In this document: positions 59,454-64,000 of the stretch, one piece after another | Layout: the number at the start of each line of letters is the position of its first letter | Numbering within the stretch: the first letter of the stretch is position 1 | DNA from: Paenibacillus soyae | GTDB lineage: Bacteria; Bacillota; Bacilli; Paenibacillales; Paenibacillaceae | DNA length: 64,000 bases | Direction of reading: 5' to 3' | Assembly: GCF_024623455.1 (NCBI RefSeq) | Contig: NZ_JANIPJ010000006.1 | Location: 124,001 to 188,000, forward strand | Notes under the pieces: generated by a model | Told to the model about the DNA's origin: nothing | The model's database searches: none | Seen by the model: only the letters and a program-made list of their open reading frames with translations | Made by a program: the position numbers and the translations under genes

Positions 59454-60608
59454 ATGGCTTCGGAAAAGCTTTTTATTGTCTCTCGGGAAGACTGGACCCT
59501 TCACCGCAAAGGGTATCAGGATCAGGCGCGGCATCAGCAGAAGGTGCAGGAGGCAATACGCAAGAACCTCCCCGACCTTGTCTCCGACGAAAGCATCGTA
59601 TTGTCCGATGGCCGCAAGACGGTCAAAGTCCCCATCAAAAGCCTCGACGAATCCCACTTCATTTATAACTACAACAAAAAGCAGCACGTCGGACAAGGCG
59701 ACGGAGACTCGCAGGTTGGGGATGTGCTCGGCGTTGACCCTCAGGCGTCCAAGAAAGGCGGCAAGGGCGAAGGCGCCGGCGATCAGCCGGGCGAGGACAT
59801 GGTTGATACGGAAATCAGCATCGACGAATTAGAGGATATGTTGTTCGAGGAGCTCGAGCTTCCGAACCTGGAGCAAAAGCAGAAGGAGCAGCTGCAGACG
59901 AGAGAAATCGTCTTCACCGATATCCGCAAAAAAGGCATTATGTCCAACATCGATAAGAAACGAACTCTTATCGAGAACCTTCGTCGCAACGCGAATGCCG
60001 GCATTTCCGGCATAGGCGGCATTTCCCCGGATGACCTTCGTTACAAAACATGGACCGAAATCGTGAAGCCTCAATCCAACGCCGTCATCCTCGCGCTCAT
60101 GGACACATCGGGGAGCATGGGCTCGTTCGAAAAGTATTGCGCCCGCAGCTTCTTCTTCTGGATGTCCCGCTTCCTCCGCCGTAAATATGAACACGTCGAA
60201 ATCATTTATATCGCCCACCATACGGAAGCCAAGGAAGTGACGGAAGAGGAGTTCTTCACGCGTGGCGAGAGCGGCGGTACCATTTGCTCCTCTGCTTACC
60301 AGAAGGCGCTGGATATCATCGATAGCAGATATCCGACGGCAGCTTGGAATATCTATCCGTTCCACTTCTCGGATGGCGACAATCTGACTTCGGATAATGA
60401 ACGCTGCGTTCGGCTGATTTCGCAATTGATGGAACGCTGTAATATGTTCGGCTACGGCGAGGTGAACCAGTATAACCGGAGCAGTACGTTGATGTCGGCC
60501 TACAAGCACATTAACGATAAGAAGTTTATGTACTCGATCATTAAGGAGAAAGGCGAGGTTTATAAGGCGTTGACGACTTTCTTCTCGAAAAAAGTAAATC
60601 AAGCGTAA
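59454..60608 (+). CDS. yhbH: Sporulation protein YhbH (DUF444)
   Basis: 384 residues, normal length. The N-terminus is [20 protein letters not shown]. The middle Gly/Lys-rich segment is [14 protein letters not shown]. The C-terminal von Willebrand-like part is [20 protein letters not shown] (MIDAS-type DxSxS) followed by [11 protein letters not shown]. YhbH is made under sigma-E and is usually functionally linked to PrkA and SpoVR, neither of which is in the window. GAGGTGATG precedes the ATG. Confidence 0.95.
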   Translation: MASEKLFIVSREDWTLHRKGYQDQARHQQKVQEAIRKNLPDLVSDESIVLSDGRKTVKVPIKSLDESHFIYNYNKKQHVGQGDGDSQVGDVLGVDPQASKKGGKGEGAGDQPGEDMVDTEISIDELEDMLFEELELPNLEQKQKEQLQTREIVFTDIRKKGIMSNIDKKRTLIENLRRNANAGISGIGGISPDDLRYKTWTEIVKPQSNAVILALMDTSGSMGSFEKYCARSFFFWMSRFLRRKYEHVEIIYIAHHTEAKEVTEEEFFTRGESGGTICSSAYQKALDIIDSRYPTAAWNIYPFHFSDGDNLTSDNERCVRLISQLMERCNMFGYGEVNQYNRSSTLMSAYKHINDKKFMYSIIKEKGEVYKALTTFFSKKVNQA

Positions 60609-60612
60609 ATGA

Positions 60613-60651
60613 TGAAGCCCACCGCTAATGTTACAATAGGCGGCGGGCTTC
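60613..60651 (+). terminator. Hairpin after yhbH
   Basis: GAAGCCC-CCGC pairs with GCGG-GGGCTTC (one mismatch) around a 14-nt loop. It is followed by CAGATCGTTATG with few T, so it is a weak terminator. Confidence 0.6.
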
Positions 60652-60654
60652 AGA

Positions 60655-60915
60655 TCGTTATGACCTACTGCCAAGACCTTAAATTTCATTTGCGATCATT
60701 TCTTTAATATTTCCAACATCTTTTTCGGTAGCTTGATGTAACTCAATCATCTAATATCCCGACCACCGGTCAGACCATTCAAGGTAACAGATTAATAAAC
60801 CTCTCAACGAACGACGGTAACCGATCGCGTTGTCAGTTGCCGTCATATCATGGTGCTATCGTTCCCAGTTAGCGTAGTATCCTTCGCAAGGGTTCACTCC
60901 ACTGATTTCTCGAAT
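60655..60915. other. Intergenic remnant region
   Basis: No complete gene. On the minus strand a 31-codon frame (60751-60846) ending DRWSGY abuts (TAG-ATG) a 23-codon frame (60679-60750) reading MIELHQATEKDVGNIKEMIA. The second looks like the start of a GNAT acetyltransferase cut short by a stop. Both are probably gene debris at the edge of a more A+T-rich segment. Confidence 0.4.
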
Positions 60916-61680
60916 TTATTCGCTAGCGAGCACCTCGCCGGTTTCAAGTAACGTCTTCATTCCGGAAAGTACGACCGGCAACCCGTTTTCAAGAATCTTT
61001 GCAGTGCTCGCCGCCTGTTCAAACTCATCATGTACCACGGTTACGAGAGTCACACCATGAAGCTCTGCATGCGAACCGATCTCCCACGTTAAACGTGATG
61101 GGGTGTCCCTTTCCGTACCTGGAAACGAAATAAAACGCCAGCTCATCACAAGTTTATTTGGAGGCTCTATCTCGAGAATGATTCCTTCCGCTTTCTTCTC
61201 CTCTCCATTCCATAGCTCAAATGGTTGATCGACCTTCCAGGTGGAGCGGATGGCGCAATTGAACCAAAACTTCGACGTTTTAATCGGATCCGTGAGAGCT
61301 TCCCACACTTGTTCAGGCGTTGCTTTAATTGCGATCCGGTTCACATGTGAAGGTTTCATTTCCATCTTTGTTTCACGCTCCAATTCGTTTTGAAGTGATA
61401 TTAATCCCATCACCCAGGGTTCGGCGTATTTACTCACCCAGCGTTCATAGATCTGACGGATGGGCACCGAATTCAGGTAATGCAGCTTTTCACGGCCTAC
61501 TTTTCTCGTGATAATGAGCCCGGCTTCCTCCAATATTTTTAGATGCTTCATTACGCCGAATCGGGACATGTCAAGTGGCTCGCAGAGAGCAATAAGCGTC
61601 TGCCCGTCAGAAGCGTGAAGCAAATCTAAAAGCTTGCGGCGGCTGGGATCCGAGAGCGCTTTAAATATGTCATTCTCCAA
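60916..61680 (-). CDS. ArsR-family HTH fused to SRPBCC (AHSA1-like) domain
   Basis: 254 residues from TTG at 61680, which has GGAAGGCGG upstream; a longer frame would cross the operator, so it is rejected. The N-terminal winged helix is ENDIFKALSDPSRRKLLDLL, then LDMSRFGVMKHLKILEEAGL, typical of ArsR. From about 115 a START/SRPBCC fold begins (IAIKATPEQVWEALTDPIKT, then FELWNGEEKKAEGIILEIEP) and may bind a hydrophobic ligand. It lacks the Cys metal sites of ArsR, so a small-molecule signal is more likely. Divergent from the FMN reductase gene with a palindromic operator between them. Confidence 0.85.
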   Translation of the reverse strand: MENDIFKALSDPSRRKLLDLLHASDGQTLIALCEPLDMSRFGVMKHLKILEEAGLIITRKVGREKLHYLNSVPIRQIYERWVSKYAEPWVMGLISLQNELERETKMEMKPSHVNRIAIKATPEQVWEALTDPIKTSKFWFNCAIRSTWKVDQPFELWNGEEKKAEGIILEIEPPNKLVMSWRFISFPGTERDTPSRLTWEIGSHAELHGVTLVTVVHDEFEQAASTAKILENGLPVVLSGMKTLLETGEVLASE

Positions 61681-61721
61681 TCTAAATACCGCCTTCCCGA
61701 AATTTTTTAAATGTGACCCAC

Positions 61722-61751
61722 TTGACACGTTACCAAAAGGTAACGTAATAT
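61722..61751 (+). promoter_or_regulatory. Promoter of the FMN reductase gene
   Basis: Consensus -35 TTGACA (61722-61727), an 18-bp spacer made entirely of the palindrome, and -10 TAATAT (61746-61751). It reads towards the gene at 61867, leaving a leader of about 110 nt. Confidence 0.75.
61728..61745. promoter_or_regulatory. Palindromic operator CGTTACC-AAAA-GGTAACG
   Basis: A perfect 7-bp inverted repeat with a 4-nt centre, sitting exactly between -35 and -10. It shares the core GTTACC-N4-GGTAAC with the site at 62448-62467. It is probably the binding site of the divergent ArsR-SRPBCC regulator. Confidence 0.75.
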
Positions 61752-61866
61752 GAACACATAACAAGTGACTTTATAGTCACATATTATCACAAACGGATCT
61801 GTTTGTCAGCCGGTGACATACAAATCCCTCCCCACCCTTATTTGAAAATGAAAGGTGATGTTCGAG

Positions 61867-62418
61867 ATGAAAGTAACCCTAATCGCAGGCAGTAATCGCG
61901 CAAACGCAAGCAGCACAAATCTTCTTCGGTATGTAGAAAGTCTTTTAGAGGCGCAGCAAATAGCCGTCCATTTCATTGATTTATCAGAGCTGCAGCTCCC
62001 CCTTTTTTCACCCGATAATTGGGATTTCCATCCGAATGTTAAGCATGTGTTGGAGGCGATTGTTGACGGGGATGGTTTGATTCTTGCTACCCCGGAATAT
62101 CATGGCTCCGTTTCAGGAGCGCTTAAAAACGCTTTGGACTATATTACCGGCAATCAGGTTGCAGGTAAGCCAGTACTTTCCGTCAGTTCCGCCGGCGGTC
62201 CGCTGGGAGTCAGTTCGCTATCGCATTTGCAGACTATTGTACGCAATTTACACGGAATCAATTGTCCGGAGTGGATTTCGATCGGGTATGGAATGAACAC
62301 AATCGGTCCGGATGGCACTCCGTTAGATGAAGGAATGAAAGAACGGGTTAGGAATACAGTCAACAGTTTCGTGGGGCTGACTCTTAAACTTACAGCAGCA
62401 ACTGGGGCAGTAAACTAG
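61867..62418 (+). CDS. NADPH-dependent FMN reductase family protein
   Basis: 183 residues from the ATG after AAAGGTGATG. The flavodoxin-like fold begins KVTLIAGSNRANASSTNLLR (phosphate-binding loop). The FMN site is ATPEYHGSVSGALKNALDYI and a later loop is SAGGPLGVSSLSHLQTIV. Members reduce FMN, quinones or azo compounds with NAD(P)H in the cytosol. It is the first gene downstream of the ArsR-SRPBCC regulator and its operator, which suggests induction by a xenobiotic or oxidant. A long T-run follows the gene at 62431-62440. Confidence 0.88.
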   Translation: MKVTLIAGSNRANASSTNLLRYVESLLEAQQIAVHFIDLSELQLPLFSPDNWDFHPNVKHVLEAIVDGDGLILATPEYHGSVSGALKNALDYITGNQVAGKPVLSVSSAGGPLGVSSLSHLQTIVRNLHGINCPEWISIGYGMNTIGPDGTPLDEGMKERVRNTVNSFVGLTLKLTAATGAVN

Positions 62419-62447
62419 CACCGCAAGGCCTTTTTTTTTTCACCTAA

Positions 62448-62467
62448 AGGTTACCTAATGGTAACCT
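62448..62467. promoter_or_regulatory. Palindromic operator AGGTTACC-TAAT-GGTAACCT
   Basis: A perfect 8-bp inverted repeat with a 4-nt centre, sharing the core GTTACC-N4-GGTAAC with 61728-61745. It lies 8 nt before the GGAGGGGG site of the SGNH hydrolase gene. No clear separate promoter was seen, so it may act on a local promoter or as a roadblock. Confidence 0.7.
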
Positions 62468-62490
62468 AATTGAATGGAGGGGGTTGCATA

Positions 62491-63657
62491 ATGAATAAAC
62501 CGTATCATTCTGAAAACCAATGGATGGGTTCTTGGTTTGCAAGTCAAACATATTCGGATAAGAAATTTGCTGTGGAGCGATTTGAGAATCAAACTATCCG
62601 AATGATTATACATCCTCATGCCTTCGGTTCCAAGTTCCGCCTGAAATTCTCCAATCTTTACGGTTCCAAGCCTGTAGTATTCGACACAGTGACTGCAGCC
62701 GTATCCACAAAAGGCGGGGAAACCATTCCTGGCACCGGTCGGCATGTTACCTTGGATGGCCTACGCACCATAGAGATTCCTGCAGGAGAAGAAGTTTATA
62801 CAGACCCCGTCGATCTCGAAGTAAATGAACATGTTGACATAGCTGTCAGTGTTTATATTCCTAAAGCGACCAGTAGCTCAACCTGGCATTTTTCACCTCC
62901 TAGGTCCACTTATGTTGCCGAGGGGAACCATGCCGATGATAGCAGCGGGGTTTACTTCCAAACTAAGATTCATTCTTATTACTGGCTGTCCGGGATGGAG
63001 GTATTAACTCAAGGCGATCACTTTCGTGTTATTGTCGCTCTTGGTGATTCCATTACAGAAGGGAGTACATCTACTCAAGATGCTAACCATAGTTGGCCGG
63101 ATATTTTATTTAAACGACTTCAACGAGAAAATCCCGCCTATCCCATCTCCGTTCTCAATGCAGGGATCGTTGGCAATCAATTATTGAGAAATGGTCCTGA
63201 GATTGGTTTGCCAATCGGTGGAGAAAGCGTACTTTCCCGTCTGAATCGCGATGTATTCTCACATTCCAGAGTATCCGATGTGATCTTTCTCGGAGGAATA
63301 AATGATATTGGGCTGGGAAATGCAACCGCTGACCAGATTATTGCTGAAATGAAGAAACTTGCAGTCAACGCACATGAAAAGGGACTACGCATATTTGCAG
63401 GTACACTCCCACCGTTTGGTGGTGCTACGTACTATTCCATTGAAAAGGAACTCGTCCGACAAGAGGTGAACGACTGGATCCGAACTAACGAAATATTTGA
63501 CGGCATGTTAAACTTCGACACTGCGCTGGCTGATCCGCATCATCACGAACAACTGCTTCCCGCCTATGATTTCGGTGATCATCTTCATCCTTCCGATGCG
63601 GGATTCAAAGCATTAGCCGATTGTATTCCATTGTCCCTATTCATAGAAAAAAGCTAA
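62491..63657 (+). CDS. SGNH/GDSL hydrolase
   Basis: 388 residues from the ATG with GGAGGGGG 7 nt upstream. The N-terminal beta domain (about 1-165, with RFENQTIRMIIHPHAFGSKF) precedes an SGNH esterase: block I VALGDSITEGSTS (nucleophile Ser), block III GGINDIGLGN, block V DFGDHLHPSDAG (Asp/His). Two-domain enzymes of this layout deacetylate or cleave plant or bacterial polysaccharide esters. There is no signal peptide, so it is predicted to be intracellular. The operator upstream places it under the same regulator as the reductase gene. Confidence 0.85.
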   Translation: MNKPYHSENQWMGSWFASQTYSDKKFAVERFENQTIRMIIHPHAFGSKFRLKFSNLYGSKPVVFDTVTAAVSTKGGETIPGTGRHVTLDGLRTIEIPAGEEVYTDPVDLEVNEHVDIAVSVYIPKATSSSTWHFSPPRSTYVAEGNHADDSSGVYFQTKIHSYYWLSGMEVLTQGDHFRVIVALGDSITEGSTSTQDANHSWPDILFKRLQRENPAYPISVLNAGIVGNQLLRNGPEIGLPIGGESVLSRLNRDVFSHSRVSDVIFLGGINDIGLGNATADQIIAEMKKLAVNAHEKGLRIFAGTLPPFGGATYYSIEKELVRQEVNDWIRTNEIFDGMLNFDTALADPHHHEQLLPAYDFGDHLHPSDAGFKALADCIPLSLFIEKS

Positions 63658-63714
63658 ATCGAATGGCCGCAATATAACTGATAGCAATAAACAATTAAAA
63701 AGGAGATGTGCTTC

Positions 63715-64000
63715 ATGGAAACGATGGAACAAAAAAATATTGAAGCGGTGATTGCGTTTATCGAGGACGTTAAAAATCAAAGCATGTTGGAGAAGACTGA
63801 TCAATTTTTTGCCGCGCAAATTACGGAGGCTTTTACAGATCGGCAGTTAAACGTGGAAGAAATACTTGCTCAAGGCGAGAAAGTCATCGCTAGAATCTTC
63901 ATGACGGCCTTACATGACGGCCATTTTGCAGGGAATGCACCTACAGGCAATGCCGTGAAGATAACACAGTTCCGGGAATTCCGCGTAATTGACGGGAACA
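63715..64000 (+). CDS. SnoaL-like/ester-cyclase-like protein (partial, C-terminus off window)
   Basis: The 95 visible codons begin METMEQKNIEAVIAFIEDVK and run past the right edge. The pattern (FFAAQITEAFTD, a Phe/Gly loop HDGHFAGNAPTGNAVKITQF, FREFRVIDGN) matches SnoaL-like NTF2-fold proteins, which act as small polyketide-cyclase-type or ligand-binding proteins. AAGGAGATG lies 6 nt before the ATG, about 57 nt after the hydrolase, so it is probably in the same operon. Activity is uncertain. Confidence 0.75.
   Translation, partial: METMEQKNIEAVIAFIEDVKNQSMLEKTDQFFAAQITEAFTDRQLNVEEILAQGEKVIARIFMTALHDGHFAGNAPTGNAVKITQFREFRVIDGN

Overview
The window looks like chromosomal DNA of an endospore-forming, S-layer-type Bacillales bacterium, most probably Paenibacillaceae (Paenibacillus/Cohnella-like). 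The grounds are: a near-textbook 74-residue GerE, a YhbH sporulation protein and a YhcN/YlaJ lipoprotein; a suf operon in the order sufC-D-S-U-B; an LplB/YtcP-type sugar ABC transporter next to an AraC-type response regulator; SLH and collagen-like surface proteins; moderately high G+C for most of the length; and strong Gram-positive ribosome binding sites with several TTG starts. No rRNA, tRNA, CRISPR array or complete insertion sequence was seen.

Layout. 1-6.5 kb (minus strand): two ABC permeases, two paralogous lipoprotein solute-binding proteins and a response regulator that runs off the left edge. 6.5-7.0 kb: a non-coding stretch with four copies of a short AATAGCGG motif, two direct and two inverted. 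7.1-9.1 kb: an SLH-anchored GH18 protein and gerE. 9.2-15.5 kb: a surface-glycosylation group (class D sortase, GtrA-like protein, polyprenyl-phosphate glycosyltransferase and a giant protein with two GT-C halves), interrupted by a 206-bp element with terminal inverted repeats. 15.6-25.1 kb: a polysaccharide locus holding relatives of all five enzymes of the WbpA/B/E/D/I route (UDP-GlcNAc to UDP-ManNAc3NAcA), plus four sugar-transfer or sugar-modifying proteins. 25-29.3 kb: YhcN lipoprotein, collagen-like protein, fabH behind a FapR operator, and a GT-D-like protein. 29.4-31.5 kb: thiC with a TPP riboswitch. 31.5-40.7 kb: AI-2E family exporter, YfkAB radical SAM protein, two HD-GYP proteins, YunD nucleotidase, and moaA / moaD-moaE fusion / thiF-moeB. 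40.8-46 kb: suf operon. 46-50.2 kb: DUF1802, mtnK-mtnA, yunC and an unknown gene. 50.3-57.6 kb: GGDEF-EAL protein, small membrane proteins, sbcDC. 57.8-60.6 kb: MFS transporter, a decayed partial copy of yhbH, and intact yhbH. 60.7-64 kb: a visibly more A+T-rich segment with an ArsR-SRPBCC regulator, an FMN reductase, an SGNH hydrolase and a SnoaL-like protein.

How it works together. The 9-25 kb block reads as one cell-envelope glycosylation region: nucleotide-sugar synthesis, lipid-linked sugar carriers, GT-C transferases and a sortase, next to an SLH protein that would bind a secondary cell-wall polymer. The most unusual regulatory signal is in the A+T-rich tail. A palindrome with core GTTACC-N4-GGTAAC exactly fills the 18-bp spacer of a strong promoter between the ArsR-SRPBCC gene and the reductase gene. 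The same core recurs upstream of the hydrolase gene, which suggests a small self-contained regulon.
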